Assembly: GCA_944321455.1 (NCBI GenBank)
Contig: CALULI010000002.1
Coordinates: 124,001 to 188,000 of the forward strand
DNA from: an uncultured Eggerthellaceae bacterium
Lineage (GTDB): Bacteria; Actinomycetota; Coriobacteriia; Coriobacteriales; Eggerthellaceae
DNA length: 64,000 nucleotides
Reading direction: 5' to 3'
The translations under genes were made by a program, and so were the position numbers. The notes beneath the pieces were generated by a model, which was not told where the DNA came from, ran no database searches, and saw only the letters and a program-made list of their open reading frames with translations. Positions 55,525-63,782 of the stretch are shown here, in pieces. Positions within the stretch are counted from its first letter, which is position 1. Every line of letters starts with the position of its first letter.

Positions 55525-55860
55525 CTAAATCAGCATCAACAATCCGTAGCTGCCTACGCCTGCCACAATGCAGAACACTAACGACTTAGTTTTCAGCGCT
55601 ACGGGTATCACAATGCACGCCGCAACAATTGGCAGCGCTCCTGGCCACAGTCCTGCATCAAACATGCCAGGAGATAAAATGTCGTTTGCAATTAGCGCCG
55701 CAAACGCCGCGGGCGGAATAAAGGTTAAGGCGCGCGAAAGCCAGGAAGGAAGCTCCCTGCCACGCAGTGCGAACAGAGGAACCGTTCTGCAGAGCAAAAT
55801 GGTAATGGCGCAGCTTATACCCACGATGGCAAACTCAGTCCAGCTCATTGCTTCAGGCAT
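55525..55860 (-). CDS. azlD: AzlD family branched-chain amino acid exporter subunit
   Basis: Small membrane partner of AzlC. 111 aa from ATG 55860, with three or four hydrophobic helices (ISCAITILLCRTVPLF; ALTFIPPAAFAALIAND; ALPIVAACIVIPVA; CIVAGVGSYGLLML). The start overlaps the azlC stop by 8 nt. An internal ATG four codons on is possible. The AzlCD pair fits with the ilv operon metabolically but is not near it. Confidence 0.88.
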   Translation of the reverse strand: MPEAMSWTEFAIVGISCAITILLCRTVPLFALRGRELPSWLSRALTFIPPAAFAALIANDILSPGMFDAGLWPGALPIVAACIVIPVALKTKSLVFCIVAGVGSYGLLMLI

Positions 55861-56545
55861 GAGATTCCCCCTTGAGTGCGGCAACAACCATACCCGCTGC
55901 AACGCCAACCAAAGCGCCAATTAAAATAGCAGGCCCCGTCAAGCCAATGAGCTTACAGACAAACACGCCTATAACAGCAAACCCCGCTGCGGCAATATTG
56001 GAAAGCGTGCCCTTCTGAGAAAAGAGCAGGCACAAGAAGATACTGGTCATCGCAAACGATGCAAGTGCGGTGGGCACCGTTAGCAAGCTGCCCAAAATAA
56101 CACCTAACACATTGGCAAGCGCCCAGCACGACTGGGAAAACAAATTAACCATTGTTGCAGCTTTGACCGACCAATTACCCAGCTCAAACTTTGCCAAGTT
56201 AACGGCAAAGCTTTCATCGGTCACCGTTGCACCATAGAGAAACGACAGCGATTTTTTCGTATTGCTGCAAAAGCGCGACAGAGAAGCACCATAGAGAAGC
56301 TGGCGAGAATTCACTAACGTCACCGACGCAATAATGGCTGACAGCGGAGATCCTGCCAGCCACATGTTAGGAATCATGTATTGGCCTGCGCCTGAATAAA
56401 ACAGTGCGCTTAACAAAAAGACTTGAAGTGCATCCATGCCCGCCTGTTGGCATAGCAAGCCACACGGGACACCTAAAAAGATGTACCCGATCATAATAGG
56501 CAAAGCTAGTTTAAATGCTTCTTTAATCGACTGAGAATTATTCAT
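55853..56545 (-). CDS. azlC: AzlC family branched-chain amino acid permease
   Basis: 230 aa with about 6-7 transmembrane segments. Family motifs are ALPIMIGYIFLGVPCGLL, the FSGAGQ-like FYSGAGQYMIPNM, and VNSRQLLYG. Family members export valine/leucine analogues. It is encoded with azlD. Confidence 0.9.
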   Translation of the reverse strand: MNNSQSIKEAFKLALPIMIGYIFLGVPCGLLCQQAGMDALQVFLLSALFYSGAGQYMIPNMWLAGSPLSAIIASVTLVNSRQLLYGASLSRFCSNTKKSLSFLYGATVTDESFAVNLAKFELGNWSVKAATMVNLFSQSCWALANVLGVILGSLLTVPTALASFAMTSIFLCLLFSQKGTLSNIAAAGFAVIGVFVCKLIGLTGPAILIGALVGVAAGMVVAALKGESHA

Positions 56546-56571
56546 AGCCGGCCCAGTATAGACGTTTTACC

Positions 56572-57615
56572 CTAAAGATTCCATGAATGAGGGATAAACA
56601 TATCCTGGAAGAAATTCTTGGCGTAGCGGTCCGTCATACCGGCAACATAGTCGGTTACCGCACGGAGTGGATCGCCGTCTGAAATAGCGTGGAATTCTTC
56701 AGGAACCTGATCGTAGTGGCGCACGAAGTAGTTAAACAAATCTTCCACCAGGTGTTTCGCCTTGTAGACCTGCTCCATAACAGGCTCAGACGTATACACG
56801 TTTTCAAACAGGAACGAACGCAGCTCCATCATGGCATCCCAGATTGGGTCACTCATGACAATATCGTCCTCTTTGGCTGACGTCTCAATCATGTCATGCA
56901 CCAACGTCTGGATACGTGCCGAATGGTTGCAGCCCAAAAGCTTGTGAGTCGAATCAGGCAAATCTGATTCTTCAAGCGCACCTGCTCGAATAGCGTCATC
57001 AATATCGTGATTAACGTACGCAATACGGTCCGCAGTTGCCACGATACGTCCTTCAAGCGTTTCTGCACGCTGCGAACCCGTGTGACACACAATGCCATCG
57101 CGTACTTCAGGAGTCAGATTGAGGCCTTTGCCGTTGTTTTCGATAACCTCTACCACGCGCAAGCTTTGCACGTTGTGACGATAGAGCTTCTTGTTCTCTT
57201 CCAAATCAGGATCAAGACCACGGTGAAGAGCAAGGCAGTGCGAAATTGCCTCTTCGCCCACATGGCCAAAGGGCGTGTGACCTAAATCATGACCAAGCGC
57301 AATAGCTTCGGTTAAGTCTTCGTTAAGACCAAGTGCGCGGGCAATCGTGCGTGCAATCTGGGCAACTTCTAAGGTGTGCGTAAGACGCGTGCGGTAATGA
57401 TCACCCACTGGTGCCAAGAACACCTGAGTCTTATGAGATAAGCGCCTGAACGATTTCGTGTGAAGAATCTTATCGCGATCGCGTTGATATTCGCTGCGAT
57501 ACATATCTGTTTCGCTGGGGAAATCGCGTCCTTCCGTTTCGTCAGAAAAGGAAGCGTCATCGCTTAAGCACATGTGCTCACAATTGATTTGATCATCTCG
57601 AGTAACTAACTTCAC
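56572..57615 (-). CDS. dgt: Deoxyguanosinetriphosphate triphosphohydrolase-like protein
   Basis: 347-aa HD-domain phosphohydrolase. KSFRRLSHKTQVF and the HD pair in AIALGHDLGHTPFGHVGE with the preceding TRLTHTLEV histidine are the family hallmarks. Bacterial relatives hydrolyse dNTPs to nucleosides. The start is GTG 57615 with GAAGGG upstream. dnaG, which often follows, is not in this position. Confidence 0.92.
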   Translation of the reverse strand: MKLVTRDDQINCEHMCLSDDASFSDETEGRDFPSETDMYRSEYQRDRDKILHTKSFRRLSHKTQVFLAPVGDHYRTRLTHTLEVAQIARTIARALGLNEDLTEAIALGHDLGHTPFGHVGEEAISHCLALHRGLDPDLEENKKLYRHNVQSLRVVEVIENNGKGLNLTPEVRDGIVCHTGSQRAETLEGRIVATADRIAYVNHDIDDAIRAGALEESDLPDSTHKLLGCNHSARIQTLVHDMIETSAKEDDIVMSDPIWDAMMELRSFLFENVYTSEPVMEQVYKAKHLVEDLFNYFVRHYDQVPEEFHAISDGDPLRAVTDYVAGMTDRYAKNFFQDMFIPHSWNL

Positions 57616-57647
57616 AAGAATGCCCTTCTCGTTCTATGACTTCTCTG

Positions 57648-57725
57648 CGACTGCCGCCTTACAATACAGCAACCTGACTGCCATCTTACACGCAGCAAGC
57701 CGATTGCCACCGTACACGCAGCAAT
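57648..57725. repeat. Three-copy 26-bp tandem repeat between the zinc-ribbon gene and dgt
   Basis: Units at 57648-57673, 57674-57699 and 57700-57725 share GA(C/T)TGCC, TTACA/GTACA and CAGCAA. The last ends 8 bp from the stop codon of the 57734-58456 gene. They lie in the spacer that precedes dgt. Confidence 0.75.
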
Positions 57726-57733
57726 CATCAACC

Positions 57734-58456
57734 TTATGATTCAACAATCATCAAACGCTTACAGGATGGACAATGGGAAAGCGGTGCTTCTGAGCGAATC
57801 TTAACCAAACGTCCTGGATCAATAGCCGAACGGCAGGTACCGCAATGGGTTCCATCGAGCACCGCGAGTGCTACGCCGCCACCATGACGCATGGCTTCGT
57901 CATATTCACGCAACAGATCACGATTGATCTTTTCAGCAAGCTGAACGTGGGCTTTTTCGCCTTCATGAATGGCAGCTTGCAGCTTCGTACCTGCAGCCTG
58001 GAATGATTCGATCAGTTCCTTTTCTTTTGAGTGAAGCTGAGAGAGCGCTTCGTCAACTTGCTTGAGTACCGCCTGGACGCGTGAAACCTGAGCGCTTACT
58101 TCCTCAAGTTCAACACTGACCTTTTCCTGGCGCTTAGCCACACCATTGAGCTCTTTTGTCTGTGCTTCAACACTGCGGTAGTCACCTTTAACCTCTTGCA
58201 GCTTTTCTTCAATAGCATGCTGCTTGGCATTTAAGCGCTCGTCTTCGCTTACCAGTGCATTGAGAGACGCTTCGGCGTCGTTGAGCATTTCGCGCACTTG
58301 CGCCTGCTTCTTTTTCACATCAGCAATTTTTGTACGTGTTGTTAAGATAGCCTGTCGATGAGGCAATTCGTCAAATTGCTTACGTGCTTTCGCTACGCCT
58401 CGATCAACTGTCTCAAGCTGTTTCAGAAGCGTAATTTCTTCATCGCTTGCATACAT
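57734..58456 (-). CDS. Coiled-coil protein with C4 zinc ribbon
   Basis: 240 aa. A long antiparallel coiled coil (about 5-185) is followed by a C-terminal zinc ribbon with CGTC (near 212) and CPSC (near 230). It matches the widespread zf-RING_7/CT398-CdsZ type. Its function is poorly defined. It follows nif3 by 20 bp, a very common pairing. Confidence 0.82.
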   Translation of the reverse strand: MYASDEEITLLKQLETVDRGVAKARKQFDELPHRQAILTTRTKIADVKKKQAQVREMLNDAEASLNALVSEDERLNAKQHAIEEKLQEVKGDYRSVEAQTKELNGVAKRQEKVSVELEEVSAQVSRVQAVLKQVDEALSQLHSKEKELIESFQAAGTKLQAAIHEGEKAHVQLAEKINRDLLREYDEAMRHGGGVALAVLDGTHCGTCRSAIDPGRLVKIRSEAPLSHCPSCKRLMIVES

Positions 58457-58476
58457 AAGCTTTAACCGCCTCTCAA

Positions 58477-59372
58477 TTAACGACGGGTTGACTCAGGCGT
58501 GAACCAACGCGTCTGTTTATCAACAACAACAATGCAATCCTCCGCAACGCCTGCTTGGGCAACCTTCGAAGCCAGCAGCGCACAGAGAGGCATTTCGGAT
58601 ACGTCATGACCTAACTCAATAATAGCAAGGCCTGACTCAGAAGCGTCGAGTGCTTCATGATATTAACTTCACCACAAATTAAGCAATCAATGCCGCGATC
58701 AATGCAAAGGCGCGCAAAGTCTCCTGCCGAACCCCCGCTGGTAACTACCGTGTTAATGATTGCTTCAGGGTTGCCCCACACGCGCGGCACGGCTTCAAAC
58801 ACCGCCAAGCAGCGTGCCGCAAGATAGGAAAGGTTGATTTGTTCATCAGGAACGCAGATGCGACCAAAACCTTTATCGGTGTGGTCATTAAGAGGATCAA
58901 GCGTAGCACGGGGCTGCAAACGCAAAAGCGCAGGCAACACATTAAGTCCCTCGATCGAAACATCACAAGCAGTGTGGAATGACATGATGCTCATACCATG
59001 GCGCAGCGCCCACTGAATGGTTGATCCTGGTGTTTGGCCAACCACGCTTTGGGGAAGAAAACTAGTTGGTGCATCAATAAAAACAGGATGATGGGTTACC
59101 AACACATTGGCACCTGCGGCATACGCTGCAGAAAGCGCCTTGATGGTCGGATCAAGCGCTACCGCAACCCCTTCGACCGAATCAAGGGGATTGCCAACTA
59201 ACATGCCCGTTCGATCCCACGAGCACGCATCTTCGGCAGGAAACGAAACTAAAAGAGTACGCTCTAAATCACCAACGCACATACCACCTGACTGTGACGC
59301 AAGAATGGTAACTTCTCTTCGAAGCAGCGAATTTGAATCGTTTTGGCTGTATTCCATCTCTTCTTGGGTCAT
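58477..59372 (-). pseudogene. Nif3-like dinuclear metal-centre protein, frameshifted
   Basis: Nif3/YbgI/YqfO family, with metal ligands in VTHHPVF and MSFHTACD and a late ICGEV. The main frame (from ATG 59372 or 59381) stops early at 58611 after a C-terminus that loses family character. Switching frame near 58658-58663 restores a plausible end (EALDASESGLAIIELGHD..., MPLCALLASKV) running to a TAA at 58477. This is a net loss of one base, e.g. AATATCAT where AATTATCAT is expected. Either a real mutation or a sequencing error. Confidence 0.8.
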
Positions 59373-59392
59373 ATGCGCCATCCCCTTCTTGA

Positions 59393-60202
59393 TTATTCAA
59401 GCGTTACCGTCCTGCGATCCCCTCCAGGAACAATGACGGTTACCTCACGATAGCCCGCCTCATACATGTGGCGATACCCTTCAGCAAGATAACGATCAAC
59501 ATGGCAGGGTTCGTGAGCATCAGTACCAATGGCGCACGGAACACCTGCTTTAAAGAATTCACGCAACATTGCTGGTGCGGGATAGAGTTCTTTGCATGCA
59601 TAGGTAAGCCCTGATGTGTTCACCTCTATCATACGGCCGCCCTCTCGCGCCGCTTCAGCCGCAGCGCGATAATACGGCAAAAGATCACATTGCGGATAGC
59701 GGTTGAATTTCTTGGGCAAATCAGGGTGAGACATGGTGGTGTATGGCAATGGCGAAAGGGCCGCTTCGCACCACAGCTCAAAATAGCGATTCCAAATAAA
59801 GTCAGGACCTACTTCATCCCAGTGGCCTGCCTCGGCCGAGCGGTCAAAGGCCCAGCCATCTTCGAAGTGGACCGAACCCAAGACCACATCAAACTGCTCA
59901 AAATCGGCAGGGGTGATGTTTCTATCTTCGCAGTCCCCCAAATAATCAAGTTCGCAACCAAGCAGAATTTCAATGTCGTTATAGCGTTGCTGCTGCTCTT
60001 TCACGTCGCGACAATATTCGTCAAGGCGATCCCACGGCATGGAAATATAGTTGGTAGGATCCACCGCCTGAGAGAGCGGATAATGTTCGGTTATTGCAAT
60101 GTTGCTCATCCCTTTTTTGCGTGCACTCTCAACCACTTCTGCAACACTTCCCTGACCGTGACCAGTAAAGTTGGTGTGATTATGCTGACTGATAAGCTCC
60201 AT
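59393..60202 (-). CDS. PHP-domain phosphatase, histidinol-phosphatase (HisK) type
   Basis: 269 aa. The N-terminal SQHNHTNFTGHG (HxH metal motif), ITEHYPL, LGCELDY, GSVHFEDG, TMSHPDL, and C-terminal IGTDAHEP are the PHP metal ligands in order. Closest to HisJ/HisK histidinol-phosphatases; no other his genes adjoin, so substrate is inferred. Starts at ATG 60202 with AAGGAGAGG. Confidence 0.82.
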   Translation of the reverse strand: MELISQHNHTNFTGHGQGSVAEVVESARKKGMSNIAITEHYPLSQAVDPTNYISMPWDRLDEYCRDVKEQQQRYNDIEILLGCELDYLGDCEDRNITPADFEQFDVVLGSVHFEDGWAFDRSAEAGHWDEVGPDFIWNRYFELWCEAALSPLPYTTMSHPDLPKKFNRYPQCDLLPYYRAAAEAAREGGRMIEVNTSGLTYACKELYPAPAMLREFFKAGVPCAIGTDAHEPCHVDRYLAEGYRHMYEAGYREVTVIVPGGDRRTVTLE

Positions 60203-60219
60203 TACGACTATTCCTCTCC

Positions 60220-61401
60220 TTACAAACGTTGTTGAATAACCTCAGCAAAGGCATCCAAGAATGCCGTGATATCTTCTTTGGTGGTGTCTGGCCCCATGGA
60301 TACACGCAGTGACCCTAAGGCTTTGTCGCGCGGCAATGAAAGCGCGGTTAATACATGCGAAGGATCAAGCGAATGGGACGAACAGGCAGATCCGCCTGAA
60401 ACGCAGAACCCACGCCTATCAAGCTGCAGGATGAGCGTTTCGCTTTCCATTCCTTCAACCATTACATTCACAATGTGAGGCGCATACGCCGTGGAGCCTG
60501 CTTCGCAGGGAACTGTTGGCGCCACGCCCTCATGTTTACGTAAGCCCTCATAGCAGTAATCGCGCAGCGTGCGCATAATGGATGCGTCTTGTTCAGCGTG
60601 GTCAACAAGGCGCTTGGCTGCCGCCGCAAACCCAACGGCACCGCAGACATTTTGCGTGCCACTGCGGCGCTTTGATTCTTGACCGCCACCTACTATCTGA
60701 GCCGAAAAAGGCGTGCGCGCCTTAAGATAGAGCGCCCCCATGCCTTTTGGCCCACCAACTTTATGTGAGGACACGGAAAGCGCATCAACCTTCCAGTCTT
60801 TAACCGAAAGAGGCATCTTACCCCACGCTTGAGTGGCATCAGTATGAAACAGCGCCCCATGACGATGCGCCACGTCAGCTAACGCAGCCACATCCATGAC
60901 GCTTCCTATTTCGTTATTAACCGCCATGATGGAAACCACGATGGCGTCATCGGCAATTACCTGCTCAAGCGCTTCAGGCGTAATGTGACCTGATGCATCA
61001 GGATCTACCAGGGTGACTAAAGCACCCCACTGGTGAAGTGTCTTAGCCGCTTCAAGCACCGCATCGTGTTCGATTGACGACACAATCACCTGAGGAACAC
61101 AGTGATCTCCCGTGTGCTCTGCCTGCATCATACATGCGTCAACCAGGCCAAACAACGCAGCGTTATCGGCCTCTGTTGCCCCTGAGGTGAAGATGATTTC
61201 ATCGGGACGCGCATCAAGTGCTTGCGCCACAAGGCGACGAGATGCTTCAAGGTTGCGAAACGCCTCACGGCCTGCGGTATAGAGCGCATTGGCATTTGCC
61301 TGAAGCGGAAAAGCATGACTGCCTGTTTCAAGGTAGGGACGCATTGCATCAGCAGCTTCTTTGCACAGCGGCGCGGTAGCTGCCCAATCAAGATATATCA
61401 T
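60220..61401 (-). CDS. Cysteine desulfurase (IscS/NifS-like)
   Basis: PLP enzyme that takes sulfur from cysteine. 393 aa, N-terminal YLDWAATAPL, PLP lysine in SSHKVGGPKGMGALYL, and the catalytic Cys in SGGSACSSH. It lies right behind rpe (start 3 bp after the rpe stop). It may supply the persulfide for MnmA and Fe-S clusters such as in IlvD. No iscU is adjacent. Confidence 0.93.
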   Translation of the reverse strand: MIYLDWAATAPLCKEAADAMRPYLETGSHAFPLQANANALYTAGREAFRNLEASRRLVAQALDARPDEIIFTSGATEADNAALFGLVDACMMQAEHTGDHCVPQVIVSSIEHDAVLEAAKTLHQWGALVTLVDPDASGHITPEALEQVIADDAIVVSIMAVNNEIGSVMDVAALADVAHRHGALFHTDATQAWGKMPLSVKDWKVDALSVSSHKVGGPKGMGALYLKARTPFSAQIVGGGQESKRRSGTQNVCGAVGFAAAAKRLVDHAEQDASIMRTLRDYCYEGLRKHEGVAPTVPCEAGSTAYAPHIVNVMVEGMESETLILQLDRRGFCVSGGSACSSHSLDPSHVLTALSLPRDKALGSLRVSMGPDTTKEDITAFLDAFAEVIQQRL

Positions 61402-61404
61402 GCG

Positions 61405-62214
61405 CTAGCATCCTTTCCCGTTGGACTGAGCGGCGTACTCAGACTGGGCAGTGCTTTCATGCTGAACAGCGCTTTCAGACTGCGCAGCGTTCTCGGACTG
61501 TGCGACACCTTCAGACTGCGCGATGTTCTCAGGCTGAGCAGCCTCTCCCGCTGCGCGAATCTCAGAAACCGCCGATGCGGGATTATCACTTGCAAACACG
61601 CCCGATCCAGCCACCAGCACATCAGCACCTTGCGCGCAGATCAAACCTGCCGTACGACCAGCAGAAATTCCGCCGTCCACTTCGATAAGCAAATCAGGAT
61701 TAACGCGTGCCGCCCTCTTGGCAATAGCGCCTACGCGATCTTCACTACCTTCAATATAGGACTGGCCCGAAAAGCCAGGAAAAACGCTCATGACCAGCAC
61801 CATGTCCACCTTATCAAGGTAAGGATACAAAGACTCAATTTCCTTATCAGGCTTTAAGGTAAGCGCAGGATGCTTACCGTAGGAGCGAACCGTATCAATA
61901 AACTGTTCAACCTCATCGGCCGTATTGAACGCCTCAATATGAGCCGAAACATAATCCGCTCCCGCTTCCAAATACCACGTCAGCTGTTCAAGCGGATTAG
62001 AAATCATCAAATGAACGTCAAGCGGCATATCAGTGATCGCGCGAAGCTGAGCAACAAAGGGAACACCGATGGTCAAATTAGGAACAAAGTGACCATCCAT
62101 CACATCAACATGGATAAAATCAGCCTGAGCATCTTCAAGCATGTGAATGTCTCGCTCAAAATTCATGAAGTCAGCTGAAAGAATTGAAGGCGCAATTTTT
62201 ACTTCGCCAAACAT
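61405..62214 (-). CDS. rpe: Ribulose-phosphate 3-epimerase with a repeat tail
   Basis: TIM-barrel enzyme of the pentose phosphate pathway. 269 aa from ATG 62214 (AAGGAG). MFGEVKIAPSILSADF, HVDVMDGHFVPNLTIG, DVHLMI, VMSVFPGFSGQ and EVDGGI motifs complete the active site. The family normally ends near residue 224; here a further ~45 residues follow, built from seven hexapeptides of type xAQSEx. The tail looks disordered and is not needed for the fold. It joins the transketolase subunits metabolically. Confidence 0.93.
   Translation of the reverse strand: MFGEVKIAPSILSADFMNFERDIHMLEDAQADFIHVDVMDGHFVPNLTIGVPFVAQLRAITDMPLDVHLMISNPLEQLTWYLEAGADYVSAHIEAFNTADEVEQFIDTVRSYGKHPALTLKPDKEIESLYPYLDKVDMVLVMSVFPGFSGQSYIEGSEDRVGAIAKRAARVNPDLLIEVDGGISAGRTAGLICAQGADVLVAGSGVFASDNPASAVSEIRAAGEAAQPENIAQSEGVAQSENAAQSESAVQHESTAQSEYAAQSNGKGC
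61417..61542 (-). repeat. Seven 18-bp tandem repeats at the 3' end of rpe
   Basis: 126 bp encode AAQPEN, IAQSEG, VAQSEN, AAQSES, AVQHES, TAQSEY, AAQSNG. The units are imperfect and always 18 bp, so the frame is kept. Confidence 0.85.
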
Positions 62215-62266
62215 GACAACTCCTTTTCGCACCAAGCGTGATTATGCCGTCGGTTTTCTATCATTG

Positions 62267-62752
62267 TTATACCTGCTTTTGGGCATGTTTTGCCTCAAGA
62301 TCAAGCAAAAACCGCTTAATGGGCAGTCCTGCTGCATAGCCAACCAAATTCCCGTTTACCCCAATCACGCGGTGACACGGAATAAGAATAGGCAACGGAT
62401 TTTTATTGTTTGATCCCCCAACAGCGCGTCCTGAGCGCGGATTGCCAACGAGCGCTGCAATTTCGCCATAGGTACGCGTTTGCCCATACGGAATAGTTAA
62501 AAGCGCCTTCCAGACCGCTTTCTGAAACGCCGTACCCTGGGGATTTAACGGAAGATCAAACGACGTGCGCTTGCCAGCAAGATATTCAAGAATTTCTGTT
62601 GAAGCACGATTAGTAAGGGCTGTTGGCTTTTCCACACCAGGAAATTGAGCCACACCAAACGCCAGATGAGTAAGCGCCTGGCCATCGCTTGCTAATGTAA
62701 TGCGACCGAGGGGCGTGTGGTAAACAAAATAAGTTTGTGTGTTTTGATCCAT
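62267..62752 (-). CDS. ogt: Methylated-DNA-protein-cysteine methyltransferase
   Basis: Suicide repair of O6-alkylguanine. 161 aa from ATG 62752. Helix-turn-helix segment (YGQTRTYGEIAALVG), acceptor PCHRV (near residue 130), and the usual SNNKNPLPILI before it. Ribosome site is unusual: AAAGGGGGGGG, with eight G. Lies 16 bp after gpsA. Confidence 0.92.
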   Translation of the reverse strand: MDQNTQTYFVYHTPLGRITLASDGQALTHLAFGVAQFPGVEKPTALTNRASTEILEYLAGKRTSFDLPLNPQGTAFQKAVWKALLTIPYGQTRTYGEIAALVGNPRSGRAVGGSNNKNPLPILIPCHRVIGVNGNLVGYAAGLPIKRFLLDLEAKHAQKQV

Positions 62753-62768
62753 CACCAATCCCCCCCCT

Positions 62769-63782
62769 TTATTTTGACTGTGCGATACCCCAAAATTCCG
62801 TGGTCAGCGGTCGCGAAATAAGCGCCTGAGCAGCACGTGCAATAGAAGCGTTTTCCCAGACAACCGACTTGACCATCTCAGTGATAGGCAACTCTACGCC
62901 GCAGCGCTCAGCCAAGGGCGAAATGGTTTTACACGCAAGCGCACCTTCTACAACCATGTGCGTTTTTTCGCAGAATTCCTCAAGCGATGTGCCCTGAGCA
63001 AGCTGCTTACCAAACGAACGGTTACGCGAATGCTCTGAGGTGCACGTAGCAATAAGGTCACCTGCGCCCGCAAGACCCATAACCGTCATAGCCTGACCGC
63101 CGCGTGCTTCGACCAAGCGGCTCATCTCTGCCATGCCACGCGTCATCAGCATGGCTGCCGTGTTATCGCCAAAACCAATGCCGTAGGAAATGCCTACACC
63201 AATCGCAATGACATTTTTAAACGCAGCGCACAATTCAACACCAACGTAATCATCGGAGGTGTAGCCACGAAAATACGGCGTACTAAAAAGATTGCGGAAA
63301 CGAACGGCGGTTTGTTCAGAGCGCGATGCAATAACCGTTCCCGAAGGAATACGCGCAATAACCTCTTCGGCATGATTAGGTCCCGAAAGCACCGCAAGGC
63401 GATCGGGGTTGCCAATCACATCGCCAAAAATCTCAACAGGCAAATAACCCGTATCTTCTTCGACACCCTTAGAACACACAATCAGGGGAGTGTTTTCTTC
63501 AAGCAGTGGCTTCATTTTTTGCGCGAATTCACGCAACGTCGAAGATGGCGTAACCACCACAACCGCTTCTGCCTCATCCAGACATTCTTCAAGCGAAGAA
63601 GTGCCACTGATCTGAGAAGGCAGCGTGGCATGGCTTAAATAGCGAATGTTTTTGTGGTCGCGATTAATACCTTCGGCAACTTCTCCCTTGCGCGCCCACA
63701 GCGAAACCGTATTGCCCGCATCTGCTAAGACTTGAGCAAGAGCTGTTCCCCATGAACCAGCGCCAACAACAGCTACCTTCAT
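62769..63782 (-). CDS. gpsA: Glycerol-3-phosphate dehydrogenase (NAD(P)+)
   Basis: Makes sn-glycerol 3-phosphate for phospholipids. 337 aa with VVGAGSWGTALAQVLAD at 5-21, SGPNHAEEV, and the catalytic Lys in AFKNVIAIGVGI. Starts at ATG 63782, overlapping the plsY stop (ATGA). plsY uses its product, a common gene pair. Confidence 0.96.
   Translation of the reverse strand: MKVAVVGAGSWGTALAQVLADAGNTVSLWARKGEVAEGINRDHKNIRYLSHATLPSQISGTSSLEECLDEAEAVVVVTPSSTLREFAQKMKPLLEENTPLIVCSKGVEEDTGYLPVEIFGDVIGNPDRLAVLSGPNHAEEVIARIPSGTVIASRSEQTAVRFRNLFSTPYFRGYTSDDYVGVELCAAFKNVIAIGVGISYGIGFGDNTAAMLMTRGMAEMSRLVEARGGQAMTVMGLAGAGDLIATCTSEHSRNRSFGKQLAQGTSLEEFCEKTHMVVEGALACKTISPLAERCGVELPITEMVKSVVWENASIARAAQALISRPLTTEFWGIAQSK

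Noticed and set aside
57648-57725. CRISPR array
   Set aside because: The repeats are directly adjacent, without spacers, and imperfect. No cas gene is in the window.
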